Shown here: piece by piece, positions 34,990 to 46,552 of the stretch
Layout of the letters: each line of letters starts with the position of its first letter
Position numbering within the stretch: the stretch's first letter is position 1
Assembly: GCA_026826555.1 (NCBI GenBank)
Contig: JAKSZT010053887.1
Coordinates: forward strand, 69,891,372 to 69,955,371
Source: Tolypeutes matacus
Taxonomy: Eukaryota > Chordata > Mammalia > Cingulata > Chlamyphoridae
Reading direction: 5' to 3'
Length of the DNA stretch: 64,000 nucleotides
Notes under the pieces: generated by a model
What the model was told of the DNA's origin: nothing
Database searches by the model: none
Seen by the model: the letters and a program-made list of their open reading frames with translations, nothing else
Made by a program: the position numbers and the translations under genes

Positions 34990-36760
34990 TAAACACAAAG
35001 CATAAGCTTTGAAAGAAAAAATGTATAAATGAGACCCCCTCAAAATTAAAAGCATCTGTGCTTCAAAGGACTCTGTCAAAAAGGTGAAAAGATAGCCTAC
35101 TCAATGGGAGAAAATATTTGGAAGCCACATATTGGATAAAGCTTTGATTTCCATGTTATATAAAGAGATTATACAGCTCAACAATAAAAAGACAAACAAT
35201 CCAATTTAAAAATTAGCAAAAGATTTAAATGGATATTTTTCCAAAGAGGAAATACAAATGGCCAAAAAAGCACATGGAAAGATGTTCAACATCATTTGCT
35301 ATTAGGAAAATGCAAATTAAAACTACAATTAAATATCATTTCACACTTTATAGAATTGCCACTATTTAAAAAAAAAAACAGAAAACTATAAGTGCTGGAT
35401 ATGATGTGAATAAATAAGAACACTCGTTCACTGTTGGTGGGAATATAGAATGGTGCAGCCTCTGTGGAAGACAATTTGGTGGTTCCTCAGGAAGCTAAAT
35501 ATAGAACTGCCATATGAGCCAACAATCCCACTACCAGGAATATTTTCAGAGGAACTGAAAGTAAGGTCATGAACTGACATTTGCACACTGATGTTCATAG
35601 CAACATTATTCACAATTGCCAAAAGATGGAAACAATCCAAATGTCTATCAACCAATGAATGGATAAACATCATATATACATATGATGGAATACTATTCAG
35701 CTGTAAGAAGAAACGAAATTAGGATGCATATGACAACATGGATGAACCCTGAGGTCATTAAGTTGAGTGAAATAAGGCAGATGCATAAGGACTAATATTG
35801 CATAGTCTCACTAATATGAACTAAATACAACGAGTAAACTCATGGAGTTAAAATCTAGAGTGAAGGTTACTAGGAGACAGGATGAAGGTTGAGAAAGGGG
35901 AGCTGATGCTTAATATATGTAGAATTTTAAATAAGTTTGATTATAAATGTTTGGAAATGGATAGAGTTGATGGCAACACATTATAGTGAGTATAACTAAC
36001 ACTGTTGATTTATAACTGTGATTGTGACTGAAAGGGATAGTCTAGTGATGTATGTCAATTGAAAGAAATCTAGAGGATAATTTAGGGACTGCATAACAGT
36101 GAACTAGGTGGTGGATGAAGATTGTGGTTAATAGTTCAAATATAAGAATGTTCTTCTATGAATTAGAACAAATGTATGTCACAATTACAAGGTGTTAATA
36201 ATATGGTGAAACGTAGGAAAAACACAACTTTTGAACTATAGTCAGCAGTAATATTGTAATATATTTGCATCAATGGCAATGAAGGTACTATATCAAAGCA
36301 AGAAAGAAGTATAAGAGGGGATGGGATTTTTGTTACTGGAGTAAGGAAAACATTCTAAAATTGACTGAGATGATGACAGCACAACTCAGTGATGAAACTG
36401 AGAACCACTGAGTGTACACTTTGGATGTCTTGTACAAAACAGGGGACTGTATAACAGTGAACCATGTGGTGGATAATGGACTGTGGTTAAGAGTACAAAT
36501 ATGAGAATGTTCTCTCATGAACTATAACAAATGTACAGTAGTAATACATGGTTTATGGAAAAAATACACCAAATGTAAGCTATGGACTATAGTTAGCAGC
36601 AGAATTTTGATGATGGTCTTAAATAATTTGTAACAAAGTTTCCACAAAAATGCAAGGTGTTGGTGGTGAAGTGATTATGGAAATTCTGTGCATAATGCAT
36701 GATTGTTTTGTAAGCTCACAACCTCTCTAAAAAAAGAATAGAATAAATTTTAAAAGGGAG
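34990..36760 (+). mobile_element. L1 ORF2 3' end with long 3' UTR
   Basis: Coding-derived text (34990-35760) includes 'gccaaaagatggaaacaatc' and 'gatggaatactattcagctg', typical of L1 ORF2 C-terminal DNA, with frameshifts. The 3' UTR (about 35800-36750) contains a duplicated segment and ends 'catgattgttttgtaagctc', 'acctctctaaaaaaagaata' and an A-rich tail. This terminus matches those at 13930, 49620, 51045 and 56275, so all belong to one L1 lineage. Confidence 0.88.
36085..36612 (+). repeat. Direct repeat inside the L1 3' UTR
   Basis: Unit 1 (about 36085-36254) and unit 2 (about 36443-36612) share 'ataacagtgaac', 'tgtggttaa', 'agaatgttct' and 'ctatagt.agcag' in the same order, offset by about 358 bp. 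Divergence between the units is considerable. Confidence 0.75.
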
Positions 36761-36769
36761 AGAAAAAGA

Positions 36770-37135
36770 AGACTATAATGCTTCGAGAGAAATACCCTCC
36801 ACACAGAAGGATTGGAAAAAACTGGAACTGGGCTTCAGTTGCTTCCAAGCAGTATGTGTGTGATGAACTGTGTCTCGCATTGCTCTTTCAGGAGGGAAAG
36901 AGCCTCTTAAGCACATTGCCTTAACTAGAAATATTAAAAACAAAACAAACAAACATTAAAACAAAAGGAAATCTAGAGGGTCAAGGACAAAGTAAGTAAG
37001 GTTTTATACATCTACTGCATCACTGTATGATTTTAAATGGTTCTAATGGACTTATCCAATATTGTGCATTAGAAACAGAAAGCATGGAGGTATATCTTTA
37101 AATCTAGAACATTGAAATGTGTTCTATAATGGTTC
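36770..37135. other. Unannotated AT-rich DNA
   Basis: A short stretch between the L1 tail and the next retroposon; it contains a small (AAAC)n-like run near 36940. No gene was seen. Confidence 0.4.
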
Positions 37136-37149
37136 AAAGTAGTATCACT

Positions 37150-37362
37150 TGTGTATATCCATTGCAGGTGATGTGCCACACTAATGAAAGATGTTTATGT
37201 GGGATGTTATGGGAAGTATGGGAGGTGGGGAACATGGGAATCCCTGTAATTTTTGTGTAACATTTATGTAATCTAAGCATCTTTTAAAATATATATATGA
37301 AAAAAAAAACATTTATTTAAGCAAACGCACATAATATGCATATATATCTTAAAAAAAAAAAA
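37150..37362 (+). mobile_element. Retroposon family X, short 3'-end copy
   Basis: Starts 'tgtgtatatccattgcaggt' and closely matches 1588-1715. It continues past 'gtaatctaagcatctttta' through 'acatttatttaagcaaacgc' to a poly(A) tail. A perfect 14-bp duplication, 'aaagtagtatcact', flanks it (37136-37149 and 37363-37376). It is strongly 5'-truncated, as expected for target-primed reverse transcription. Confidence 0.9.
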
Positions 37363-37376
37363 AAAGTAGTATCACT

Positions 37377-37775
37377 CTTAATTCTCAACCAGAAACAAAA
37401 TCAATTAAAAATGAGTTTAATACTTTTTATTCCTTTAGTGAAATAAAGCATCAAAACTAGTCATAATGGAGCTAATTACCTTTTCACTAGTGTACCCGCA
37501 GTGGCAATCTGACTTCTACTTACTTGTAGAACTCCTATGTCTGAAAGATTTCTTAATTACACACATAGCTTATGCAAGGCAAACCCCAACCCAATTCTCA
37601 TATCTATTACCACAAAAAAGAACTTCAAATTACTTTCCATGGTTGAATAGAAAAACTCCCTGAAAAATGCTAACCCAATTCTTTTTCTTTCTTAATGGTA
37701 AAGTAATTGAAACAGATCCAGTAGATTCAAGCCTGGTATTTTTGTCAAGAAGACAAGAAAATTAATTAAAAGGTA
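37377..37775. other. Unannotated DNA
   Basis: AT-rich, no gene or repeat identified. A 65-codon plus-strand frame at 37466-37663 is unsupported. Confidence 0.4.
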
Positions 37776-37783
37776 TAGTGTAG

Positions 37784-38338
37784 TGTATTAGTTAGCCAAA
37801 GGGGTGCTTATGTGAAATACCAAAAATGGGTTGGTCTTTATAAAGGGTATTTATTTGGGGTAGAAGTCCACACATACCAGGCCATAAAGCGTTACGTTTC
37901 TTCTCTCACCACAGTCCATTGCCACGTGTTAGAGCAAGACAGCTGCCGGTGTTTGCCAGGGTTCAGGCTTCTCGGGTTCCTCTCTTCCCAGGGCTGCGTT
38001 TCTCTCTGGGCTTAGCTCCTGTTTCCTCTACAAGGTCAGCTGGCTCCTGTTTCCTCCACAAGGTCAGCGGTAGACGATCAGGCAAACGGCTTGCTTCTCT
38101 TCTCCTGGGGCCTTCTTTCCAATATCAAAACTGCTTCTCAAAAGACTGCTTCAACTGTCCTTTGCCTTGCCTTTTATATTTGATTCCCCACCCACCAAGG
38201 GGTGGGGCTCAACGCCCTACTGACGTGTCTCAGTCAACGCCCTAATCATAACTTAATCATGCCCAGATTAACAGATCAGTTTACAACCATAATCCAATTA
38301 TATTTTTGGAATTCATAATTACATCAAATTCCCCAACA
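37784..38338 (-). mobile_element. LTR of a second, less decayed family
   Basis: On the minus strand it runs from 'tgttggggaatttgatg' to 'ggctaactaataca', again TG...CA. It keeps several CpG sites ('agcggtagacgatcaggcaaacgg') and a G+C-rich promoter-like half, suggesting a younger age than the neighbouring LTRs. It shares the 'gggttggtctttataaaggg' end with the other family, so they are related. Ten-bp repeats 'tagtgtagtg' lie at 37776-37785 and 38347-38356, overlapping the 5' end of a MIR. Confidence 0.75.
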
Positions 38339-38346
38339 GTTACATG

Positions 38347-38600
38347 TAGTGTAGTGGTTAAGAGTACAAACCCTAGGGCCAGGTTTCCTGCTTGCACATT
38401 GTGACCCTACCACAATAAAGGTGTGTGATCTTGGCAAAGTACTTAACCTCTTTGTTTTGGGCTTCTCATCTGTAAAACAGGGATAATGATATTACCTACC
38501 TTTTAGAGCTGGTGCAGGATTTTAATGGCTTATTGTATGCAAAGTGCTTCAAACAGTAATTGGCTCATGATAAGTGATCAAAAGTGTTGTTTATTATTTA
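38347..38600 (+). repeat. MIR, nearly full length
   Basis: It starts at the MIR head ('tagtgtagtggttaagagta') and runs through 'cttaacctctttgttttggg', 'ctgtaaaacagggataatga' and 'aagtgcttcaaacagtaatt'. This is the clearest MIR in the window. Its 5' end abuts the LTR. Confidence 0.85.
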
Positions 38601-38899
38601 AATTATTATTATTTATCACTTTCTTATATGGTAGAACAATTGACACCAAAACAGAGTCCTAAGGCTATTTCTCTAGAGACACCAATAAAACCACCACTCT
38701 AAATTCTAACGAACTTTTTTCAGTCCTTTGAAAAAGATACATATCAGCTGACACAAAATTCATTATTTTCTATGAGAAATATAGTTAACTTGGGGGAGTC
38801 TGAAGGGACCTGAAGTCAACATATTTTAAATTTTGATGCAGAAAAATATTTGAATAATTCATGTAGAAAATTAATACAAGATCCTTGTTAATATCTTTT

Positions 38900-39088
38900 T
38901 TTTTAAGATTTGTTTTTTTTATTTATCCTCTCTCCTCATTGTTTGCACTCACTGTCTGCTCTCTGTGTCCATTTGCTGTGTGCTCTCTGTATCTGCTCGT
39001 CTTCTCTTTAGGATGCACCAGGAACCAAACCCAGGACCTCCCATGTGGTAGGCCGAAGCCCAATCACTTGAGCCACATCCACTTCCCA
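38900..39088 (-). mobile_element. DASI SINE, monomeric
   Basis: A T run and 'aagatttg' tail, the 'tgtctgctctctgtgtccat' body and a full tRNA-like head, which on the minus strand reads 'gggaagtggatgtggctcaa' with 'cctgggtttggttcc' as box B. A 10-bp duplication, 'aatatctttt', flanks it (38890-38899 and 39089-39098). It is a good reference copy of the monomer. Confidence 0.92.
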
Positions 39089-39159
39089 ATATCTTTTATA
39101 AAGAAATTTTTCATTCATTTTTCCATTTGATCTTTATACCAAGATAAGGTAGGCAGAAC

Positions 39160-39260
39160 AAGTGATAGCATTCCTATTTTATAGATGAGGAAACTGAGGT
39201 TAAAACCAATTATGTGACTTTCCCATGACCACATGCAACAGAGCTGGAATGTGACTTAGG
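39160..39260 (-). repeat. MIR fragment
   Basis: Antisense MIR words 'attttatagatgaggaaact' and 'tgtgactttcccatgaccac' are present in the expected order. Confidence 0.75.
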
Positions 39261-39630
39261 GTTGTCTGTAATTTAAAACCAGATTCTAAATCTAAATCAA
39301 AGCTCTCTCAAGTGGAAAGTATATTCACGAAGATTTGATGGTCAGCACACAACTTTGCATGATTTTAAGTCTGTTCCCAAATCACGATATATACAAGAGG
39401 GATTTTTTCTCACTAGAGGCTTTATTCATTCCTAGAGATACATTTATCATTAGAAAAAATCAAACCAAAAATTACATTAAAGTTACTCAAGTTCTTCCAT
39501 ACTTCATAGCCAAATATTCCAACAGATATCAGCAAAATCAAATTTTACTCAAAGCAGGTCAATTTCTCTGCCTTAAGTGATTTGACCAGTTGTGTCAAAA
39601 CAAAGTCAAGTCAGTATAATAAAAAGAAAG

Positions 39631-40086
39631 TGTGTTAGTTTGCCAGGGCTGCCATGGCAAATACCACAAACAGATTGGCTTAAACAACAGGAATTTATTG
39701 TCTCACAGTTTTGGAGACTTGAAGTCTAGCATCAAGGTACTGGCAGAGCTTAGTTTTCCCTGGATTCTGTAGCATTCTGCAATCCCTTCAGCAATCTCTC
39801 TCTCCTTGCGTTGGCTCCTCTGGTTTCCACTGACTTCTATTTTTTACTGATACCTGGTTTCTAGTGATTGTGTCTGAATTTCCTCTGCTTGTAAAGACTC
39901 CCGTCATATGGATTAAGGCCCACCTGATTCAATTTGGTCTCGTCTAAATAGAATCTTTGAAGATCTTATTCACAAATGTATCCACTCCTGAACTAATTAA
40001 AACATCATCAAAGGTCCCATTTACAAATTGATTCACTCCCACAGTATCTGGGGTTAGGATTTGAACGTGTCTTTCAATCCCCAACA
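39631..40086 (-). mobile_element. ERVL-MaLR LTR (MLT1/MST-like)
   Basis: It opens 'tgtgttagtttgccagggct' and continues 'caggaatttattgtctcaca', the antisense 3' end of a MaLR LTR, and closes 'tctttcaatccccaaca'. Together these give TG...CA ends on the minus strand. Length (456 bp) fits a solo LTR. No matching 5-bp duplication was found. MaLR elements are ancient, non-autonomous ERVL relatives. Confidence 0.75.
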
Positions 40087-40479
40087 ATATGTTATATCTA
40101 CTGTTAAGCTGACCTGTTTAAATCATGCTGTGTGTTTCTAACTAATCTGATGAGCATCTGACCAGTTTAACCAATAAAGCCAGCAAAAATGGGCTATTCC
40201 TTCTGTATATAAAGAAAAATCACAATAGTCTAAGTTTCCTCAAGCACTTCAACAGTGATCCCAGTGATTTAACAATCACTTAAAATTCAACATCAGATAT
40301 GTTCTGCCAGAACTGCAGAGCCTGAATAGGATTTGAGAGTGAGTGAAAATAATGAAGAAAGCGTTACTCTTCATTTTAGCATAAGATTCCCCTCATAGAA
40401 ATGTTGCCATTACTTTTTTTTAAACTAAGAATGATCCTCAAGGTAAATGAGTCTCTTTTCTATATCAAAATAAAAACAA

Positions 40480-41890
40480 GATAGGAAACCAAGGAATCAT
40501 TTTTAAAAAGAAAGGCATATTTGATTATATAAAAACTAAAATAATTTTGTAGAAAGAAAAACACCAAAGTAGTGTTTGAAAAAGAAGAACTAAAGAAAAA
40601 TATTTGCAACGCATTTAACAGGTTAAGGGTTATCTACAAGATGCAAAGAGTTCCTACCAACTTAAGTGAAAAAGACAGGGAAAAAATAGGCAAAGTATAT
40701 GACGAGTCAAGTAGAGTTAATTTAAATGACCAATAAACACATACAAAGATGCTCAGCTTTACTATCCATGAGGGAAATGTAAATTAAAGCTAAATTGAGT
40801 CACTCCTTTTTTACCTAAACAAACCAGCAAAAATTATGAAAATAGTAATATCTAATTTGAATTGTGATACTAATTTTGGAAGGTGATTTGGAAATATTAA
40901 TTAAAATTCTAAATCTATATCTTCTTTTTTTCCAGAAATCTCATCTCTCTAGAAATAAAAGCATTAATACATCCATATTTATATATGGATATACTATATG
41001 TTTCTATACCATACTGTTACTTACACTATATAATTTTCTTATTGCTAGTTAACAAATTACCAAAACCTCAGTGGCTTAGAACAACACAAATTTATTATCT
41101 TACAATTCTGGAGGTGAAAAGTTCTAAAATCAAGGTGTTAGCAGGGCTGCATTCCTTCAGGACGCATGAGGGGAGAATCCCTTTCCCTAGCTTTTTGCTT
41201 CGGTTGTCACATCTCTTTTTCTAACTCTGACCCTACTGTGCCCCACCTATAAGAACCCTGGTGATTACATTGCGCCCACACAGATAATCCATATAATCTT
41301 CCCGTTTTAAGATCCTTAACTTCATCACATCTGCAAAGTCTCATTTACCATGTATGGTACCATATTCACAGGTTCTGGGAACTACAATTAGGATGTAGAA
41401 ATATTGGGGGCACAAATATTCTGCCTAACTGCAGATGTGTGTCTATGTGTGTGTATGCTAGTCCAAACTGACATAGGGGAAATCAGCTTTCCATGAAAAT
41501 AAATTGAAGTTAGAGCCCTCCCATACACCATAACCAAAAATAAACTAAGTGATTGAATACTCAAAAGATTAAATGCTGAAAGAACAACTCTAAAACTATT
41601 AGGGAAAAAAGAGGAAAATATCCTAATAAAATTTTCTTTAGAGAAGTAATCTTAAAATAGACACAAAATGACACAAAATAGCATTTGCACTACTGAGAAT
41701 ATCTTAGAGAAACCCTGATAAGTGTACAAGGAGACATTTATAGTAAATGTCATATAGTAAACAAAAATGATAAGCAACATAAATATCCATTAACACAGTG
41801 ATGAATGAATCAAATGTGATATATCATATGATGAAATATTCTATAGCAATTAAACGGGGGACAAAACTCTGTATATGCAGTCTCCCAAAA
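40480..41890 (+). mobile_element. Old L1 ORF2 fragments, split by an LTR
   Basis: Text near 40600 ('tatttgcaacgcatttaaca') and 40740 ('acatacaaagatgctcagct') is L1 ORF2 3' coding DNA. Text near 41510-41600 ('tgaatactcaaaagattaaa') belongs to an earlier part of ORF2. The order suggests two separate old fragments or a rearranged one. All frames are broken. Confidence 0.6.
41028..41434 (-). mobile_element. ERVL-MaLR LTR (MLT1-like)
   Basis: 'attgctagttaacaaattac', 'cacaaatttattatcttaca' and 'attctggaggtgaaaagttc' are the antisense 3' part of an MLT1-type LTR; 'tattctgcctaactgcag' near 41420 is its other end. Boundaries are approximate and it lies within old L1 DNA. Confidence 0.7.
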
Positions 41891-41899
41891 CAATGCTGA

Positions 41900-42480
41900 A
41901 TGAAAAATCATTTCATTCTTCTGCTCAAAACCTGAAAATGATTCCCCATTTCACTCAAAACAACAGCTGAACACTCTGCAGTGGCCTAGAGGCCCTACCT
42001 GGTCTGCTACTCTTATTACTGCTCTGACCTCATTTGCTATTGAGTCCATTTCAGCCACAGGGTCCTACTGGCTGCCCCCAGCACATCAGACACATTTCCC
42101 ACCTTAGCGCTTTCTAATGGTTATTTCTGCTGCCTGACATGTCCCCCACCTCCCCAATTCCCTCATCTTCTTCTTTGTTCAAGGCCTTCTAATCAATGAG
42201 GCCTCTCATAATCACAGCAAACTAAAGTTGCAAATCCACTCACCTTAACCCCCGCCCCTCCCCTTTCCCTGTTCCACTTTTCATTTTTTCCATAGCATTT
42301 AATACTTTCTAACATATGCTACAACATACTTTTTAATTGTGTTTATTGTATGCCTCCCCTGGCTCTAAAATAAGCTCCATGAGGGTTGACAACTTTGTTT
42401 TGTCTACATTTGTATCCCAAGGGATGGGACATGGCCTGACTCATGGGAAGTGTTCAATAAATAACTGTTAAATGAATGAA
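41900..42480 (+). repeat. L2 LINE 3' region
   Basis: Antisense-free L2 order: 'tcattcttctgctcaaaacc', 'gtggcctagaggccctacct', 'ctccatgagggttgacaact', 'gtgttcaataaataactg' and a terminal 'ttaaatgaatgaatg'. This is the C-terminal reverse transcriptase region plus 3' UTR of an L2, with no intact frame. Confidence 0.8.
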
Positions 42481-42529
42481 TGCAAGGATAATTATTGTTG
42501 AATTGTTGTAGTGACAAAAAGAAAAAAAA

Positions 42530-42960
42530 AAAGAGGAAAACTCTGAATACCAACAGTAGGGAAGTGAAGGAATAAATTCCTTTTTATGGAGTATCATGCA
42601 ATTATTTTTAAAAGCATGGGTTTGCTATATTATCTGCTGACTGAAAGAAGTTCATGATAAAGTGATAGAATATGTACCATGCTGCTTTTACTAGTTATCT
42701 TGAGGAGCAGAAGAGAAAAATAAATGAAAAAAAATTAATAAAATAGAAAAAATTCTTATGTATAATTTTAACTAAAAGTATATACTGTAAAGTTATATCT
42801 ATATTATTACTGCATATGTAAAATTTAATATGTATGTGACCAAAGACTAGAAAGCAACTTGAACACATACAAATATTTTTAGGTTCCTGTTGGCAGTTTT
42901 TGTCTCATATTTCTTGTTGTTTTAAAAGTTTTTCTAATAAAGTAACGTTTTTAAGAGAAA
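42530..42960 (+). mobile_element. Old L1 3'-end fragment
   Basis: 'ccaacagtagggaagtgaag' and 'ggagtatcatgcaattattt' match the extreme 3' coding part of L1 ORF2; the end 'gtttttctaataaagtaacg' is an L1-like 3' terminus. It is diverged. Confidence 0.6.
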
Positions 42961-45769
42961 ACATAACTAAACCTTGACCTTTTATATTTTCACAAAGGGG
43001 TTCTAAAAAGAAGCATTTTCATTGAGTTTTGAAGTAGAAAAGACTCCCTGGTTAATGAATATTTTTCCACATACAAAAGCATTCAGACCTAGAACATGTC
43101 TCATTCAGTCTATCCTTAGCATTATTAAAGAATTTAATATTTTCCAAAATACACATCTAATAGGCAGGGCAAATCTACCACTTGAACTGGGTATTGGTAG
43201 CAATAAATGTGTTTGCCATTTTCCACTCAACGATAGTATTATACTATTTTACACAAACAGGATGCTTTATAACTACTTTTCAAGTTGTTTTCATGTAATT
43301 CTTCCTCATGATCCTTTTTTAAAAAGTCTTATGGCTTTGGTAGAACAGTATTTTTAGAATCTTATAAATGAAAAAGAGAGTTGAAATATGAATGACTACC
43401 CAAGGTCACTCAGCTAGTTAAGTAGGAACAGTGCCCAGGTATCCTGACTTCTACTTCAGTGTTTTTTCTTTGTTGTCTGCAAAAATCGGACAGTCACAGT
43501 CTTACAGCAGCTTTACAATGTACTAATGAAATATTTTATCAAGGCTCTTCTGTCTTCAGCTGAGGCAATCACTCCCCATATGCTTTTCCTTTGGGATAGA
43601 AGAAAGATTGGATTTTACAACCACCAGATCATGGTCATCTCCCAAGAGCCACCAGTGGGCATAAAGATCAGGTGATTTAAAATTGCAAGTACATCACTGC
43701 ATCTAACTCATAACCACCAAGAGAAAGAAAGTTGATGGCAAACTAAATGAAATAAGATAGGCTGATAACACAATATCTGTTGTGAATAAATGGTCAAAAT
43801 TAGTTCTTATGAATAATTTTCACCAGTGTGTGTTAAAAATGCCCAACTGCTTTTTCATTTATTTTTCAGTTGAAAGGAAAAAATATAAATGCAAGTTTTT
43901 ACTATATTTTTTCAGAGGAAACTTACAAAGAGAACAGGTCCCTAAGAAAGGCTAGGCATAAAGAAGAGGAAAAAAAAAAAGGAATGAATAAATGTGATGT
44001 GAAAAGATTTACACATGTGTTGTCTTTGGTATAAATACTGATCCACCTAACCTAGTGCTTTTAATTACTTTTGCCTTTAAACACGTGCTAATGCTTTATA
44101 TTTTCTTTTGTTATCCACTGGTGAAGAGCATCCTGCATTTGTAACATAGGTGACTTGTTGTAGGGTCACCATCTGTGGCCACCCGAGGAATCAAGAAGCC
44201 TTCTCATATAAAAACTTTGTTCTCAATTGACTTCATTGCTACTACATGTTCCTGCACCCAGAAACTAAGTAGAAGGAGGGATGCAATAGAGAAACTAGGG
44301 ACAGATGAGAAGAGGGTCTCTGGATCCAGAAAGGCAGGTACCAGTGGGTGCCCATGTTTCTCTTGTACTTAAAGAACTCTTATAATCTTATACTGAAACA
44401 AATGCAATAGTAGCACATTTCCCAAAGCACATGGCTGATTTCTTAAACTTTTGACAGTTCCATCACATTCCTATAGCACTCCACTCACACCGTAAATAAA
44501 AGAACAGTTTTCCTTCTGAAACGTTAGGTTGGGAGAGTTTGTGCTAAATCTATGGAAGAAAGAGATGTGGAAGCAAGAGGACTGGGGGCTCCAGCAAACC
44601 AAGAATGATGAAGTGTCAGATTCTAGCCCTAAGAAAATTTCATATAAAGAACTCCTATCAAACTTAGACTTTTCAACGTGACTGAAAAATTGTACTCGTC
44701 TGCTTACCTATTAACCCATCTCCCTGCTACACACACACACACACACTCACACACACAGTCTGAAGAGTTGTTTTAGTGGAGTTGGTTTGTTCTGTTTTTG
44801 CTTTCATTTTATATCAAGAGATAGAAATTCAGAATACCTTTAAGTTACCCCTTACCTTTTTGTGGATAAGATAGTTAAGTAAATGTATTATAAATATAAA
44901 GCAAATATATTTAGTGGCCGTGAAAATAAAATTTTTGTATTCTTGGGGGATATTCTGGTGGTGATAAATGTTTTCACATCATATGACTTTTAAATATGTT
45001 CTAAAATTCTCTGAACAGCAATTAACTGAATAAAATAGGACATCCTATAAAAGCAGCTCCTACTATAAATTGTTTGGGCAATTATTATGAATAAAACCAA
45101 AATAAAAATTTAATAAGATCAAGAAGATAAGGTTACTTCTTTGGAAAATGGCACACATAAAAATGCATGTGCTGAGGCTGGGGAGTTCAGGGCCCAGCCC
45201 CAGTCCCCAGCCCCAGCCCCCAGCAAGATGCTTTTCTTACCCAAATTTTGGTGAGAGAATAACCTGATATAATTCTTGGGACTGTTATGAGATAAAATTA
45301 AAATCAAGTTTAGTAAAGAGTGTTTACAAATTTATAAATCATTGCACAATGTTAGTTGTTAATAAAATTATCGAAGACAAAAGCCATTTTTAAGATATGC
45401 AGGTTATTTCATGCAGGATAGGAAAATGAAATAAAGGACAAGGACTATAATTAGAAGCTACGTATTTATCATATATAACCTTTTATAAAAAATTAAGACA
45501 AAGCACTCTGTTTAGTAAACTTGAACATTTCAAAGAACACAGTAATAACAATGACAACAATAGTAATAATAATATGCTTCGCATATGCATGCTAATTTAC
45601 AATTTTAAAACTCATTTAAACTTCCCAACATGGATATTAATATTCCAGTTTTATAATTTAAAAAAAACGAAGTGATCTGCACAGCTAAGACTGACATCCA
45701 ATCTCCTGCCTGACTCCTGTTCATGTGCCATTTAGCAAGAAGATTTGCTAATGAATACAGATGCTTCTA
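42961..45769. other. Mostly single-copy DNA
   Basis: No gene was recognised. A plus-strand frame of 111 codons (43022-43357) has no motif. A MIR-like antisense piece ('caaggtcactcagctagtta') lies at 43398-43460. A C-rich low-complexity patch of CAGCCC-like repeats lies at 45190-45226. Confidence 0.4.
44729..44758. repeat. (CA)n microsatellite
   Basis: About fourteen CA units with one CT interruption. Confidence 0.9.
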
Positions 45770-46552
45770 TTATTTTTTAAGAAAAAACAACTTATCCACT
45801 TGATGAGAATTATATTAAAATCTTAAAGAAAAAAATTTAGTCTTTAAAAAAATGTATTCAAAATCATTAGCCAGTAAGAGAAATGCAAATTAAAATCAAG
45901 ATGAGTATTTCTATACACCTATCAAAATATCTAAATAAAAAAATAGTGATAACACCAAACACTGACAAAGATACAGAGAAACTGACCCATTTATACATTG
46001 CTGGAGGGAAAGTAAAATGTAAAACTATGAAAATTAGTTTGGCAGTTTCTTTCAAAACTAAAAGATAATTTGCTACATAAACTAGCATGTAGTATAGGCA
46101 TTTATCCCAGTAAAAAAATGAGGAATTATTTTCATAAAGGAGCTTGTACGTGAATATTCATATCACTTTTATTCATAATAGCCCCAAGCTGGAAACTACC
46201 CAGATGTCTTTCAAAGGGTAAATGGTTCAACAAACTGTGGTATATCCATTCAATGGAATACTACTCAGCAATAAAAAGGAATAAACTATTAATACACACA
46301 ACACAGAGTTACATGTGACAAAATTTCATAGAACTACCCACACATACACACACACACAAATTGTGCATGTGCAACTAGAGAAATCCGAATAAGCTCTATA
46401 AATTGCATCAAATGTCAAATTCTTGGTTTTGTATTAAACTTTGGTAGTGTGAGGTGTTGGCATTGAGGCTTATGTGGGACTTCCTTGTACATTTCTTGTA
46501 ACCTCCTAGGAATCTATAATTATTTCAATTTAAAAGTTTTTTTTAAAAAAAA
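45770..46552 (+). mobile_element. Old L1 3' fragment
   Basis: 'cattagccagtaagagaaat', 'acatgtgacaaaatttcata' and 'caatggaatactactcagca' follow L1 ORF2 3' order and pass into a 3' UTR ending 'ctataattatttcaatttaa' plus an A-rich tail. Stops interrupt every frame. Its 3' UTR differs from the xenarthran-type L1 ends elsewhere in the window, so it is an older, mammalian-wide lineage. Confidence 0.8.

Noticed and set aside
36085..36612. CRISPR-like or satellite array
   Set aside because: Only two diverged units lie in an L1 3' UTR; CRISPR is not expected in mammalian DNA.
43022..43357. 111-codon plus-strand frame in AT-rich DNA
   Set aside because: No motif, no clear promoter or splice context, and no evidence of a processed pseudogene tail.
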